Assembly (NCBI GenBank): GCA_900768015.1
Contig: CAAGBI010000021.1
Location: forward strand, 1 to 47,604
DNA length: 47,604 nt
Source: an uncultured Alistipes sp.
GTDB taxonomy: Bacteria; Bacteroidota; Bacteroidia; Bacteroidales; Rikenellaceae
Reading direction: 5' to 3'
This document shows, in pieces, positions 33,580 to 42,661 of the stretch. The notes under the pieces are model-generated. The model saw only the letters and a list, made by a program, of their open reading frames with translations, had not been told where the DNA came from and made no database searches. How positions within the stretch are numbered: the first letter of the stretch is position 1; each line of letters starts with the position of its first letter. Position numbers and translations under genes: made by a program.

Positions 33580-35997
33580 ATGAGACATATTATTAAACTA
33601 CTCTCTGTGCTTGTGGCGTTCGTTGCACTCGCAGCGTGCCAAAACGAGCCAGACGCCGTAGTCCCCGCAGCCATCGAGGTGGAGACTACCGAGCTAACCT
33701 TCGATGACCGTGGCGAGACGAAGAGCCTCGGCTACACCATCAAGAACGCCATAAAGGGCGAGGTGCTCACCGCCACAACCGAGGCCGAGTGGGTGACTAT
33801 CGCCGTGGAGGCAGATAAGCTCACTATCACCGCAAGTGGCAACTACGACGATGCAGCGCGCACCGCAGAGGTGACACTCAGCTACAAGAGCGCAGCAGAT
33901 GTAACCCTCTCTCTCTCGCAGGGTCGCATCACTGCGGAGAACCCCTTGGAGGTGGAACTCATCGACTACGATGCTACGACAATTACCATCTCGGTGCTTA
34001 CGGCAGATCCCGCAACAACATGGGTGCCTATGGTTACATACAAGGAGTCGTGGGACTACTACAAGGGCAACGAGAACGACATCTTTCAGGCCGACCTCGA
34101 GTACTTCGAGTATCTTGCCGAGATTAACGACCTCTCGCTCGCCGATTTCCTCACTGGCATCGTGGGCACAGGCTCCGAGGAGTCTATCCGCATTGCGCAG
34201 CTCACACCCGAGACGGAGTATGTAGTATATGTATATGGTATCAGCCTTGAGGGCGAGCGCACAACAAACATTATCGCAACAACCGTCAAGACCGAGCCCC
34301 CACACGAGGGCGACATAACCTTTGAGTTCAGCGTCAAGGAGGATGATTTCGTTCTTGAGTACACAATTACCCCCTCGCACACGGGTGTAGATTACTACTG
34401 CGGCATCATGTCTGAGGAGGAGCTTAACTACTGGAAGGAGGCGCTCAACACCGACAACCTCAAGACAATACTTCAGAAGGGAAGCATCGACTCTACAATC
34501 GCGATACTCCAAAATTCGGGATACATCACCGACCGCACAGAGTTCTTCTCAATCTACAACCTCTCGGACATCCTCGAGGATGGTTGGTTCGAGTGTAAGG
34601 CCGACACGAAGTACTATATCATGGCGGCGAAGTGGAACAACAACTGCGACATCATCGGCGAGGTAGGCTACTGTGAGCATACATCGGCACACCTCGAGCC
34701 CTCGGCAAACATCCTTACGCTCGAGCTCAAGAACCTCACGCAGTCGTCAGTAGATGTTACCACTACAACCACTACCAACGACCCATATGTCGTACTCCCC
34801 TTGCGCACCGATGTGGTTAAGGGTCTTGAGGATGAGGAGCTCTACGAGCTTATCATGAGCGAGTATGACTATGTTATCAGCAGCTACACCTACCAGGGTA
34901 ACTCTACAAACACCTTCGGCAGCATGCGCCCCGATAGCGACTATACAATCGTAGCATTCGGCTATAAGGCGGGCACGCTCACCACATCGAAGATTTGGCG
35001 TGAGGAGTTCCACACCCTCGCATCGGGCGACCCCGAGGAGTGTACCTTCTCGATGAACATCGTGCCCAGCGTCAACAACGCATGGATTGAGATTATACCC
35101 TCGGATAAGGGCCACGCATACCACTGGATGGTGTACCCCGCAAACTACACTGCCGAGGATGCCAAGAACTACATCCAGAATGTTATCATCAAGCGCGGCT
35201 ACGACAACGACTACGCCGTATTCGCATCGTGGGAGCTCACACAGGGCGATGAGACTACAACCGTTTGGGACTTGGCTCCCGACACCGACTACAAACTTGG
35301 CATCGTCATCATGGGATTCGACAAGTGTGAGTTCTTGAGCGATGTACACTTCAGCGAGGTATTCCACACCGATGCTGTGACATACGCCGACATCGCTATC
35401 AGCCTCGAGATTGACAAATACTTCGATGTCGACGAGCTTGTTGCAGCGGGCTATGAGGGCTTTGCGATGTACGCAGGCAACGCCATGATTCCCGTTAAGG
35501 TGAATATCGAGGGCGACTACACAGAGTTCTACTACGACTTCTACGGCAACGACCTCTCGGACAGCGAGGACTACCCCGACGAGATCTTCTACGAGTACTT
35601 GTGGGATGGCGCACCCTACGAGAGCGCAAGCTTCTTCTTGCCCTTCGACAAGGTTATGACCGTTGTTGCTGTGGCCTACGACGATATGATGAACCCCAGC
35701 CCCCTATACCGCGAGGTTGTATGCTTCACGAAGGAGGGCTGCGCAACAGTCGAGGAGTATGAGGCTATGCAGTCGTCAGCAACACGCTCGGCAGTAGTGC
35801 CTAAGAGCATCGTTGTTAACGAGAGCGTTGTAGCACCCCAGCGCGCTGAGGTGGAGGCTCCCGCCATCTACTCTGAGCTTATGAGCGCCGATATGAAGGC
35901 AAAGGCCGATGAGATGGTTAAGACGAATGCCAAGCGTGAGTTCGATGCGCGCAAGGCGACAATCTCGGCACGCCCCTCGCGCTTCGTGGCACGATAG
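33580..35997 (+). CDS. Large surface lipoprotein with BACON and FN3-like domains
   Basis: This 805-residue protein has a lipoprotein signal peptide (MRHIIKLLSVLVAFVALAACQNE, Cys20). A BACON-like domain follows at about 30-112 (EAEWVTIAVEADKLTITASGN). Several repeated beta-sandwich units come after it, marked by the FN3-type turn: PETEYVVYVYGISLEGE, DTKYYIMAAKWNN, PDSDYTIVAFGYKAG and PDTDYKLGIVIMG. The C-terminal 80 residues are Ala/Val/Lys-rich and end with Arg. BACON domains are thought to bind mucin or carbohydrate, so a surface-binding role is a reasonable inference. It is monocistronic. The gene at 44225-45775 shares the FN3-like repeat style. Confidence 0.8.
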   Translation: MRHIIKLLSVLVAFVALAACQNEPDAVVPAAIEVETTELTFDDRGETKSLGYTIKNAIKGEVLTATTEAEWVTIAVEADKLTITASGNYDDAARTAEVTLSYKSAADVTLSLSQGRITAENPLEVELIDYDATTITISVLTADPATTWVPMVTYKESWDYYKGNENDIFQADLEYFEYLAEINDLSLADFLTGIVGTGSEESIRIAQLTPETEYVVYVYGISLEGERTTNIIATTVKTEPPHEGDITFEFSVKEDDFVLEYTITPSHTGVDYYCGIMSEEELNYWKEALNTDNLKTILQKGSIDSTIAILQNSGYITDRTEFFSIYNLSDILEDGWFECKADTKYYIMAAKWNNNCDIIGEVGYCEHTSAHLEPSANILTLELKNLTQSSVDVTTTTTTNDPYVVLPLRTDVVKGLEDEELYELIMSEYDYVISSYTYQGNSTNTFGSMRPDSDYTIVAFGYKAGTLTTSKIWREEFHTLASGDPEECTFSMNIVPSVNNAWIEIIPSDKGHAYHWMVYPANYTAEDAKNYIQNVIIKRGYDNDYAVFASWELTQGDETTTVWDLAPDTDYKLGIVIMGFDKCEFLSDVHFSEVFHTDAVTYADIAISLEIDKYFDVDELVAAGYEGFAMYAGNAMIPVKVNIEGDYTEFYYDFYGNDLSDSEDYPDEIFYEYLWDGAPYESASFFLPFDKVMTVVAVAYDDMMNPSPLYREVVCFTKEGCATVEEYEAMQSSATRSAVVPKSIVVNESVVAPQRAEVEAPAIYSELMSADMKAKADEMVKTNAKREFDARKATISARPSRFVAR

Positions 35998-36017
35998 AGG
36001 CCAAGCCTTCGAAACAG

Positions 36018-36056
36018 AATATGCTGCTACCCACGGTGGATAGCAGCATATTTTTT
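36018..36056 (+). terminator. Terminator of the BACON lipoprotein gene
   Basis: A 12-bp stem (36018-36029 with 36041-36052) is followed by a T-run. Confidence 0.85.
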
Positions 36057-36105
36057 ATATAGTGGGCACAACCATGAGCACTACGCAATCTACATTGAGC
36101 ACACC

Positions 36106-36248
36106 ATAGCACCGCTCCCCAATTTCTTGTCAGAAGGGTGCAGATGTGGTCTTGACATGAGAAAGCCTCGGATGGATAGTACAAAGCGTACATTCCATTC
36201 GAGGCTTTGATTGAAAGGCCGCAGATGCGCCCTTATCACAAGAAATTA
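36106..36248 (+). repeat. Stop-codon-anchored palindromic element, copy B
   Basis: The outer stem AATTTCTTGT (36121-36130) pairs with ACAAGAAATT (36238-36247); the C-G pair at stem position 6 replaces A-T of copy A and G-C of D/E. The C-A-G / A-T-C internal loop is conserved. A second stem, GGTCTT/AAGGCC, has a T.G pair, and the 15-bp central hairpin is capped by TAGTAC...GTACA. The element ends on the TAA stop (36246-36248) of the hexosaminidase gene. Confidence 0.85.
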
Positions 36249-37841
36249 TTTTCTAAAATTAAAGTAGTATGGGGCACACTGCCATCCATTCGCCTCGTAG
36301 AACTTACGCATAAGCTCCATCTTCGCACGAATTGTAGAGTCGTCGCGACGGTCGTGTGACCACTGCACCTCGCACATAGCACCAAGGCGTGGGAGAAGCA
36401 TAACCTCAACCATATCCATAGACTTGAGGTACTCGCTCCACATATTGAGCTGAACACCAATGATATGGGGGCGTGCAACATCGCTCATACCCTCGTACAC
36501 ATCCCATGCGTAGATCTTCTCGAAGGGGATGTGGCCACCAATCTGGAGGCCCTCACCCTCGCGGCTCTCTGTCTGGTAGAAGTTGAGGTAGCACAGAGGC
36601 ATGGGGGTCATTACGACATCGTTGCCACGCTCCGCAGCGTAGATACCGCCATTGATACCGCGCCATGACATCACGGTAGCTGTAGGTGTCACGCCGCCAT
36701 CGAGAATCTCATCCCAGCCAATCATGCGGCGACCCTTGCTGTTGAGATACTTCTCGATGCGTGCCACAAGGTAGCCCTGAAGCTCCTCCTCCGACTCGAG
36801 GCCTAAAGACTTAATCATCGCCTGGCAGTGCTCACACTCCACCCAGCGATCCTTGGGGCACTCATCGCCACCAATATGTATAAGCTCCGAGGGGAAGAGC
36901 TCGATAACCTCGTCGAGGACATTCTCAAGGAACTCATATGTTGTCTCCTTACCTGCGCAGAGCACCTCGGGTGTTACACCCCATGTTGTCCACACATCAA
37001 CAATCTGCTCGTTGCAACCCAACCATGGGAGGGCGTGGAGCGCAGCCTGCGAGTGGCCTGGCATCTCAATCTCGGGGATAACCTCAATATAGCGCTCGGC
37101 AGCATACTTCACAACCTCGCGAATCTCCTCCTGAGTGTAGTAGCCACCGTATGGTGTACCATCCCACTCCACGGGGTTGAGGCCATGACCTACGAGTGTC
37201 TCCTTACGCATTGAGCCCTTCTCCGTAAGCTCGGGGTATGCCTTAATCTCTATGCGCCAGCCCTGGTCGTCAGTAAGGTGCCAGTGCAAGCGGTTGAGCT
37301 TGTGCGCCGCAATGATGTCGATGTAGTTCTTGACATCCTCCACAGAGAAGAAGTGGCGTGATACATCGAGGTGGGCGCCACGATAAGCAAAGGTAGGCTC
37401 ATCGGCGATAAAGCCGTATGGTACCTTGCCCTCGTTGGTGACGATAATCTGGCGGAGTGTCTGCAAGCCGTAGTAGATGCCGGCCTCCGAGCCACCAATG
37501 ATGATGATGCCCTCAGCGCTGATGGTCATCTCATAGCCCTCGGCAGGAACAAACTGGTCGATGCGCACCTTGATGCCCTTGCCACGCTTCGAGGTGTGCA
37601 TAGGCTTCTTCATGCCGAAATATGACATCATATCCTCGGCAAAGCGCTCCGCGGGGTTCCACGCCTCGTCGTTTACCACGATGCGTGTCTTTGCGGTTAC
37701 GACATAGTCACCCTCAGGCTGAATGTCCATATATGCAGGCTCGGGGACAATGCTGTAGTTGCGAGCCGCGACATCTGCGGGGAGGGCAAATGTAAAGAGG
37801 GCAGCCATAGCTATGGCAACGCCCATAACAAATCTTCTCAT
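36246..37841 (-). CDS. Secreted beta-N-acetylhexosaminidase (GH20)
   Basis: This 531-residue enzyme removes terminal GlcNAc/GalNAc, typically from mucin or host glycans. A signal peptide (MRRFVMGVAIAMAALFTFALPADVAA) is followed by a GH20b-type N-terminal alpha/beta domain (about 30-145) and the catalytic barrel. The hallmark HIGGDECPKD places the Asp-Glu pair at 326-327, where Glu is the acid/base in substrate-assisted catalysis. HLDVSRHFFSVEDVKNYID and HWHLTDDQGWRIEIK are family blocks. There is no lipobox, so it is probably periplasmic. It has its own promoter, and its stop codon is the end of element B. Confidence 0.93.
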   Translation of the reverse strand: MRRFVMGVAIAMAALFTFALPADVAARNYSIVPEPAYMDIQPEGDYVVTAKTRIVVNDEAWNPAERFAEDMMSYFGMKKPMHTSKRGKGIKVRIDQFVPAEGYEMTISAEGIIIIGGSEAGIYYGLQTLRQIIVTNEGKVPYGFIADEPTFAYRGAHLDVSRHFFSVEDVKNYIDIIAAHKLNRLHWHLTDDQGWRIEIKAYPELTEKGSMRKETLVGHGLNPVEWDGTPYGGYYTQEEIREVVKYAAERYIEVIPEIEMPGHSQAALHALPWLGCNEQIVDVWTTWGVTPEVLCAGKETTYEFLENVLDEVIELFPSELIHIGGDECPKDRWVECEHCQAMIKSLGLESEEELQGYLVARIEKYLNSKGRRMIGWDEILDGGVTPTATVMSWRGINGGIYAAERGNDVVMTPMPLCYLNFYQTESREGEGLQIGGHIPFEKIYAWDVYEGMSDVARPHIIGVQLNMWSEYLKSMDMVEVMLLPRLGAMCEVQWSHDRRDDSTIRAKMELMRKFYEANGWQCAPYYFNFRK

Positions 37842-37872
37842 ATGGTTTTAAGTTTTATAGATTTCAATTTAG

Positions 37873-37904
37873 CAAAGATACTAATAAAATCTACAACTTC
37901 CAAA
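37873..37904 (-). promoter_or_regulatory. Promoter of the GH20 gene
   Basis: On the minus strand TTTG (37901-37904) and TATCTTTG (37873-37880) with a 20-base spacer, about 32 bases before the ATG at 37841. Confidence 0.7.
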
Positions 37905-37983
37905 CCCAACTACCCTATCGCCACCACATAAGCCATTTTGCACGATAATTGAGACACGACCCTTGCAACAAAACATTACAACT

Positions 37984-38574
37984 ATGAAAAACGACTATTC
38001 AGAACGCTCCGAGCGACTTGTAGGCTACTGGTGGCTCTCGCTTATCGCAGGCATTGTGCTCATAGCCATAGGTTTTATCGTTATGGTAAACCCCGCTGTG
38101 AGCTACTTCTCGTTTGCCGCATGGTTTGGCTTTGCGGTGATGTTCTCCGGAATATTAACGCTTATACAGAGCCTATCCTCGAACAATCGCTATGTGCGAC
38201 GCGGGTGGCTGATACTGGCCTCTATTGCCGATATTATAATCGGCATAATACTGATATTCAACACCCTCGTCTCGGCATTCGTCATGCCCATACTCCTCGG
38301 AGCATGGTTGCTCTATCGTGGTATCGCGATGCTTATGCAGGGCATAGACCTCAAGGCACACAGCGTGCGTGGCAGCGGCTGGCTCATATTCTACTCCGCT
38401 ATCGTCATCATCGTGGCGCTCGCCGTGTTGTGGATGCCCGCGACACTCGGTGCTGAGGCCGTCATCCTCTTTGTCGCCGTAGCCTTTGTGTCGTATGGCG
38501 TGTCGATGGTAACGCTCGCCTTTCGTCTGCTGGACATACACCGCTACGCCAAGCGTCTCGGGGCTGAGAAATAG
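37984..38574 (+). CDS. HdeD-family (DUF308) membrane protein
   Basis: This 196-residue inner-membrane protein has six hydrophobic helices arranged as three pairs, the pattern of HdeD/DUF308 proteins: WWLSLIAGIVLIAIGFIVMV, then FGFAVMFSGILTLI, IIGIILIFNTLVS, LLGAWLLYRGIAML, FYSAIVIIVALAVLW and VAVAFVSYGVSM. HdeD is linked to acid resistance in E. coli, but the role of the Bacteroidetes homologs is unknown. The ATG at 37984 (MKNDYSERSERL) is preferred over a TTG seven codons upstream. It ends 57 bases before the RNase P RNA. Confidence 0.8.
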   Translation: MKNDYSERSERLVGYWWLSLIAGIVLIAIGFIVMVNPAVSYFSFAAWFGFAVMFSGILTLIQSLSSNNRYVRRGWLILASIADIIIGIILIFNTLVSAFVMPILLGAWLLYRGIAMLMQGIDLKAHSVRGSGWLIFYSAIVIIVALAVLWMPATLGAEAVILFVAVAFVSYGVSMVTLAFRLLDIHRYAKRLGAEK

Positions 38575-38597
38575 CGCGGCTATTTTGGGTTGGGTTA

Positions 38598-38626
38598 TTG
38601 CATTACGAGAAAATTTCGTATCTTTG
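38598..38626 (+). promoter_or_regulatory. Promoter of the RNase P RNA gene
   Basis: TTG (38598-38600) and TATCTTTG (38619-38626) are 18 bases apart, placing the start of transcription close to 38632, the 5' base of helix P1. Confidence 0.75.
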
Positions 38627-38631
38627 CACCC

Positions 38632-38983
38632 GCATATGCGCTCTATCGCTGCCACCTTCGGGTGGGGGAGGAAAGTCCGAGCAACGCAGAGCACCGCGCA
38701 AGTTAACGGCTTGATATTCGTGAGAGTATAGAAGTGTAGAAGAAAATAACCGCCATCTTCGGGTGGTAAGGGTGAGAAGGCGGGGTAAGAGCCCACCGCG
38801 AGGGTAGCAATACTCCTCGGCAGTACACCTCGTGGGTTGCAAGACCATGTATACCGACAATTAAGGGCTGCTCGTCCAATGTCGGGGGGTAGGTTGCTAG
38901 AGACGGCGAGTGATCGCCGTAGTAGATAAATGATAGAGGCTCTGCCGCAAGGTGGAGTACAGAACTCGGCTTATAGCGTATGC
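38632..38983 (+). ncRNA. rnpB: RNase P RNA, bacterial type A
   Basis: This is the catalytic RNA that trims tRNA 5' leaders. The universally conserved GAGGAAAGTCCG lies at about 38668-38679 and the 3' partner ACAGAACTCGGCTTATAG at about 38959-38976. The 5' GCATATGCGCT can pair with the 3' AGCGTATGC to form P1, which sets the ends. At about 352 nt it fits the type A class. It has a dedicated promoter and a strong terminator. Confidence 0.95.
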
Positions 38984-38991
38984 TGCAAAAC

Positions 38992-39030
38992 AAGTCCCGC
39001 CTGACGCAAGTTAGGCGGGACTTATTTATT
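38992..39030 (+). terminator. Terminator of rnpB
   Basis: A perfect 11-bp stem (38992-39002 with 39013-39023) with a 10-base loop, followed by a T-rich stretch. Confidence 0.9.
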
Positions 39031-39056
39031 TAGTAATGAGTAATTAGCAATTAGCA
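39031..39056. repeat. Short AT-rich tandem motif (TGAGTAATTAGCAATTAGC type)
   Basis: TAGTAATGAGTAATTAGCAA is a degenerate tandem of ATTAG/AATGAG units. A very similar run follows aspS at 42615-42652. I see no function. Confidence 0.6.
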
Positions 39057-39091
39057 AAGAGTTGGTGGCGACAAGAGATTTGATTTGATTT

Positions 39092-39223
39092 GATTTGACA
39101 TTAGAAGGGGTTAGGCTTGGCCTATCACAAAAGAAGATCCCCACGGGATAGTACATATAGTACAGCCCGTGGGGTCTTACTTTTTGGGATGGGGCGAGAA
39201 TAACCCCTTATCATGTCAAATTA
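39092..39223 (+). repeat. Stop-codon-anchored palindromic element, copy C (divergent)
   Basis: The outer stem GATTTGACAT (39092-39101) pairs with ATGTCAAATT (39213-39222), with a terminal G.T. Stem positions 7-9 differ from the other copies on both arms (compensatory). The T-A-G / A-T-C internal loop is followed by AAGGGGTTA/TAACCCCTT. The left arm carries an extra hairpin (TAGGC/GCCTA), and the central hairpin has a TAGTAC...GTACA apex. Upstream, ATTTG is repeated four times (39078-39097) in place of the usual TTAGCGCCACACCC flank. The element ends on the TAA stop (39221-39223) of the TPR gene. Confidence 0.8.
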
Positions 39224-40171
39224 CTTTACCTGGGCAGTAAGCGCCTCAATAACAGCTGCAGCGTTTGCTACATTGTTACCCGCTGTAACGCTCTTCATAG
39301 CTGCGATAGCCTGCTCGAACTGACCCATCTCGTTGTATGCAACGCCGAGGAGGTAGTTGATGTCGCTACGACCCTCATCTGTTGTCTGTGCCTCGAGAGC
39401 TGCTGCAGATACCTCAACCATCTTTGCGAACTCCTTCTTGCCGTAGTATGCCTGCATAGTGATCTTTGCAGCCATTGCAGCATCCTCAAGCTCAGCAGCC
39501 ATAGCGATGATGCCGTCGTAGTCGTTAGCCATCTGAAGCTTAGCAACCTCGTTGTTAGTGTACATATCCATCTTTGCCTGAGCCTCTGCGATAGCCTCTG
39601 CGAACTTATCTGCGTTCATACCAGCAATCTTAGTACAAATCTTCATACCCTCCTGATACATATCGCTCTTGAAGTAGCTCTCAGCAAGGTTGAGTGCCAT
39701 CTCTGTGTTGCGGGGGTCAGCAGCATAGCCCTGTGAGAATACCTCGATAGCTGTTGCATAGTCGCCAGAGTTGAAGGCATCAGCACCCTGCACCTGGTAC
39801 ACCTGACCAATCATAGTCTTGTTCTTGTTCATAGCAGCCAAATCCTCGTAGAGCTCTGCGCAGTTAGCAGCATTTGTGAAGTGCTCAACAGCTGCAGCGT
39901 AGTCCTTAGCGTTGATTGCAGCGATACCCATCTTGTTGTGGCAAGTAACCACGAACTTCTTTGCACCAGCGATAGCCTTGAGCTGGTTTGCATCGGGCTC
40001 GTCGATATCCCAGCCAGCCTCGATAACTGACTCGAACTGTGCGATAGCCTCTGTGAAGTTGCCAGCCTTAGCGTTTGCTGTTGCCTGCTGGAATGTAGCC
40101 ACAACATCTGTCTGTGCGAAAAGCGCTGTTGCACCCATGAGGGCAACAACTGTCATGATAAGTTTTTTCAT
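39221..40171 (-). CDS. Secreted TPR-repeat protein
   Basis: This 316-residue periplasmic protein has a signal peptide (MKKLIMTVVALMGATALFAQ). About six to seven helical TPR-like repeats follow, for example ANAKAGNFTEAIAQFESVIEAG, ADAFNSGDYATAIEVFSQGY, MALNLAESYFKSDMYQEGMK and GVAYNEMGQFEQAIAAMKSV. TPRs mediate protein-protein contacts; the partner is unknown. It has its own promoter in the gap after tadA and a biased codon use that suggests good expression. Its stop codon coincides with the end of element C. Confidence 0.85.
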   Translation of the reverse strand: MKKLIMTVVALMGATALFAQTDVVATFQQATANAKAGNFTEAIAQFESVIEAGWDIDEPDANQLKAIAGAKKFVVTCHNKMGIAAINAKDYAAAVEHFTNAANCAELYEDLAAMNKNKTMIGQVYQVQGADAFNSGDYATAIEVFSQGYAADPRNTEMALNLAESYFKSDMYQEGMKICTKIAGMNADKFAEAIAEAQAKMDMYTNNEVAKLQMANDYDGIIAMAAELEDAAMAAKITMQAYYGKKEFAKMVEVSAAALEAQTTDEGRSDINYLLGVAYNEMGQFEQAIAAMKSVTAGNNVANAAAVIEALTAQVK

Positions 40172-40248
40172 AGTTAGTGTATAAGTTATTGTTATTTTGT
40201 TTCTTAGTCTTTCTCGGTTATCGGCTCATATTGTGGCCGAAACATCCA

Positions 40249-40278
40249 CAAAGTTACGACATTTTTTCGGATTACAAA
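40249..40278 (-). promoter_or_regulatory. Promoter of the TPR gene
   Basis: On the minus strand TTTG (40275-40278) and TAACTTTG (40249-40256) with an 18-base spacer. Confidence 0.7.
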
Positions 40279-40292
40279 CGCTCCGTGGCCAC

Positions 40293-40757
40293 TTATTTGC
40301 GTAAATCGGCAAAAAATCGCTTCATAAGCGCCTCGCACTCCTCCTGTAGCACACCCACCGTAACCTCGGTTTTTGGGTGCATGATACGCTCCGAGTAGGT
40401 CGAGTAGCCACGCTTGGCATCGGGTGCGCCATATACCACACGGCCTATCTGGCTCCAGGCCAGGGCACCGCCACACATAACACATGGCTCCACCGTAACA
40501 TATATCGTACACTCGTTGAGATACTTACCACCGAGTGTCGACATCGCAGCAGTAATAGCCTGCATCTCGGCATGTGCCGTAGCATCCATGAGCGTCTCGA
40601 CCAGATTGTGGCCACGACCGATAACTCTACCACCCGCCACGACAACAGCTCCGATGGGCACCTCTCGTTTTGCTAACGCATGTTCTGCCTCGTTTAGTGC
40701 CATACGCATAAATTTTTCGTCATCCGAGTGGCTTTTAGTGATATTTTCGCTTGTCAT
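40293..40757 (-). CDS. tadA: tRNA-specific adenosine deaminase
   Basis: This 154-residue zinc deaminase converts A34 to inosine in the tRNA-Arg anticodon. The zinc and proton-shuttle motifs are HAEMQAI (His ligand, catalytic Glu) and PCVMCGGAL (two Cys ligands), with the typical N-terminal FMRMALNEAEHALAKREVPIGAV. An N-terminal extension of about 15 residues precedes the domain. It is divergent from aspS with interleaved promoters, so both translation-related genes share a control region. Confidence 0.93.
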   Translation of the reverse strand: MTSENITKSHSDDEKFMRMALNEAEHALAKREVPIGAVVVAGGRVIGRGHNLVETLMDATAHAEMQAITAAMSTLGGKYLNECTIYVTVEPCVMCGGALAWSQIGRVVYGAPDAKRGYSTYSERIMHPKTEVTVGVLQEECEALMKRFFADLRK

Positions 40758-40783
40758 ACTCTACAATAGTGAAAAAAAATTAT

Positions 40784-40806
40784 TACCTTTGTGGGTTACA
40801 AAGATA
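40784..40806. promoter_or_regulatory. Face-to-face -7 boxes of aspS and tadA
   Basis: TACCTTTG on the plus strand (40784-40791, for aspS) and TATCTTTG on the minus strand (40799-40806, for tadA) point towards each other 7 bases apart. The predicted start sites cross, so the two polymerases cannot occupy the site together. The -33 elements are weak on both sides. Confidence 0.55.
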
Positions 40807-40846
40807 TAACAAAAAGGATAATACACGAAATTAAATTATAAATACT

Positions 40847-42610
40847 ATGTACAGAACGCACAATTGCGGTGAACTCCGCATCGAGAATGTGGGCGAGGTG
40901 GTAACACTCTCTGGTTGGGTACAGAAGGTACGCAACCTTGGTGCTATGGCCTTTATCGACCTACGCGACCGTTATGGCATCACACAGATTACCGTCGAGG
41001 AGCACTCTTCAGAGGCTGTTAAGGCAGCTGCTTCGGAGGTGGGTCGTGAGTATGTTTTGCAGGTTACAGGTAAGGTTATCGAGCGCTCATCGAAGAACTC
41101 AAAAATCGCTACTGGCGACATCGAGATTTCGGCTACAGAGCTCAAGATTCTTAACCGCGCCGTGACACCTCCCTTCACTATTGAGGAGGAGAGCGATGGT
41201 GGCGATGATCTTCGCATGAAGTACCGCTACCTCGACCTTCGTCGTCCCCCCTTGCAGCGCGCGATGATTCTTCGACACCGCATGGCACAGGCCGTACGCC
41301 AGTTCCTCGATAAGGAGGGTTTTCTTGAGATTGAGACTCCATACCTTATCAAGTCTACGCCTGAGGGTGCACGCGACTTTATCGTGCCCTCACGCATGAA
41401 CCCCAACCAGTTCTATGCCCTTCCACAGTCACCCCAGACACTCAAGCAGTTGCTTATGGTTGCGGGCTACGACCGCTACTTCCAGATTGTACGCTGCTTC
41501 CGCGATGAGGACTTGCGCGCTGACCGCCAGCCCGAGTTTACACAGATCGACTGCGAGATGTCGTTCGTAGAGCAGGAGGATGTACTCGAGATCTTCGAGC
41601 GCTGGGCACGCTACATGTTCAAGGAGGTTATGGACATAGAGTTCGCAGAACCCTTCCGTCGTATGCCCTGGATTGAGGCTATGGAGAAGTATGGCTCGGA
41701 TAAGCCCGACTTGCGCTTCGGCATGACATTCAGCGACATCACAGACCTCGCACACGGCCACGACTTCGTTGTGTTCGACTCAGCGGAGTATGTCGTAGGT
41801 TTCGCAGCAGAGGGTTGCGCATCGTACACACGCAAGCAGATTGACGAGCTTACGGAGTTTGTTAAGCGTCCTCAGGTAGGCGCTAAGGGCCTCGTATGGA
41901 TTAGAGTTGACGCTGAGGGTGGCGTTAAGTCATCTATCGATAAGTTCTTCACACCCGAGGAGGTTAAGGCTATCGCCGAGCGCACAGGCGCAAAGGCTGG
42001 CGACATGGTCTTCATCCTTTGTGGCGAGAAGTTCAAGACCCTCACACAGCTCTGCACATTGCGTCTCGAGGTTGCTGAGCGTCTCGGTTTGCGCGATCCC
42101 AAGAAGTTCGCACCCCTCTGGGTTGTCGACTTCCCCATGTTCGAGTGGGACGAGGAGACACAGCGCTTCTACGCTATGCACCACCCCTTCACATCACCCA
42201 AGCCCGAAGATGCAAAGTATTTCGACTCTGGCGAGTTGGGCAAGATGCGTGCTAACGCCTACGACTTCGTATGTAACGGTACGGAGATTGGTGGTGGCTC
42301 AATCCGTATCCACGACGCTGAGCTCCAGGCTAAGGTCTTCGACGCTCTGGGCTTTACACCCGAGGCTGCAGAGGAGCAGTTCGGCTTCTTGATGAACGCC
42401 TTTAAGTATGGTGCACCTCCTCATGGTGGTTTGGCATTCGGTTTCGACCGTTTGTGCTCGTTGTTTGGTGGCTCGGAGTCTATCCGCGACTACATCGCCT
42501 TCCCCAAGAACAACGCGGGTCGCGATGTTATGCTCGATGGTCCCTCACCCGTTGCTGAGGCACAGCTCGAGGAGCTCTGCTTGGCACTCAAGACCCCTCC
42601 AACGAAGTAA
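40847..42610 (+). CDS. aspS: Aspartyl-tRNA synthetase
   Basis: This 587-residue class IIb synthetase charges tRNA-Asp. The N-terminal OB-fold anticodon domain (about 1-110; VTLSGWVQKVRNLGAMAFIDLRD-like) is followed by class II motif 2 (FRDEDLRADRQPEFTQ) and the bacterial GAD insertion (about 290-410). Motif 3 (HGGLAFGFDRL) lies near the C-terminus. The length matches bacterial AspRS. Whether it is discriminating or also charges tRNA-Asn cannot be settled here. No terminator directly follows the stop; repeats fill the next 385 bases. Confidence 0.97.
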   Translation: MYRTHNCGELRIENVGEVVTLSGWVQKVRNLGAMAFIDLRDRYGITQITVEEHSSEAVKAAASEVGREYVLQVTGKVIERSSKNSKIATGDIEISATELKILNRAVTPPFTIEEESDGGDDLRMKYRYLDLRRPPLQRAMILRHRMAQAVRQFLDKEGFLEIETPYLIKSTPEGARDFIVPSRMNPNQFYALPQSPQTLKQLLMVAGYDRYFQIVRCFRDEDLRADRQPEFTQIDCEMSFVEQEDVLEIFERWARYMFKEVMDIEFAEPFRRMPWIEAMEKYGSDKPDLRFGMTFSDITDLAHGHDFVVFDSAEYVVGFAAEGCASYTRKQIDELTEFVKRPQVGAKGLVWIRVDAEGGVKSSIDKFFTPEEVKAIAERTGAKAGDMVFILCGEKFKTLTQLCTLRLEVAERLGLRDPKKFAPLWVVDFPMFEWDEETQRFYAMHHPFTSPKPEDAKYFDSGELGKMRANAYDFVCNGTEIGGGSIRIHDAELQAKVFDALGFTPEAAEEQFGFLMNAFKYGAPPHGGLAFGFDRLCSLFGGSESIRDYIAFPKNNAGRDVMLDGPSPVAEAQLEELCLALKTPPTK

Positions 42611-42614
42611 GAGA

Positions 42615-42652
42615 GCAATGAGCAATTAGTAATGAGCAATTAGTAATATTGA
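42615..42652. repeat. Tandem 14-base repeat after aspS
   Basis: AATGAGCAATTAGT occurs twice in tandem plus a partial third unit. It resembles the motif after rnpB at 39031-39056. Confidence 0.75.
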
Positions 42653-42661
42653 CACTATATG

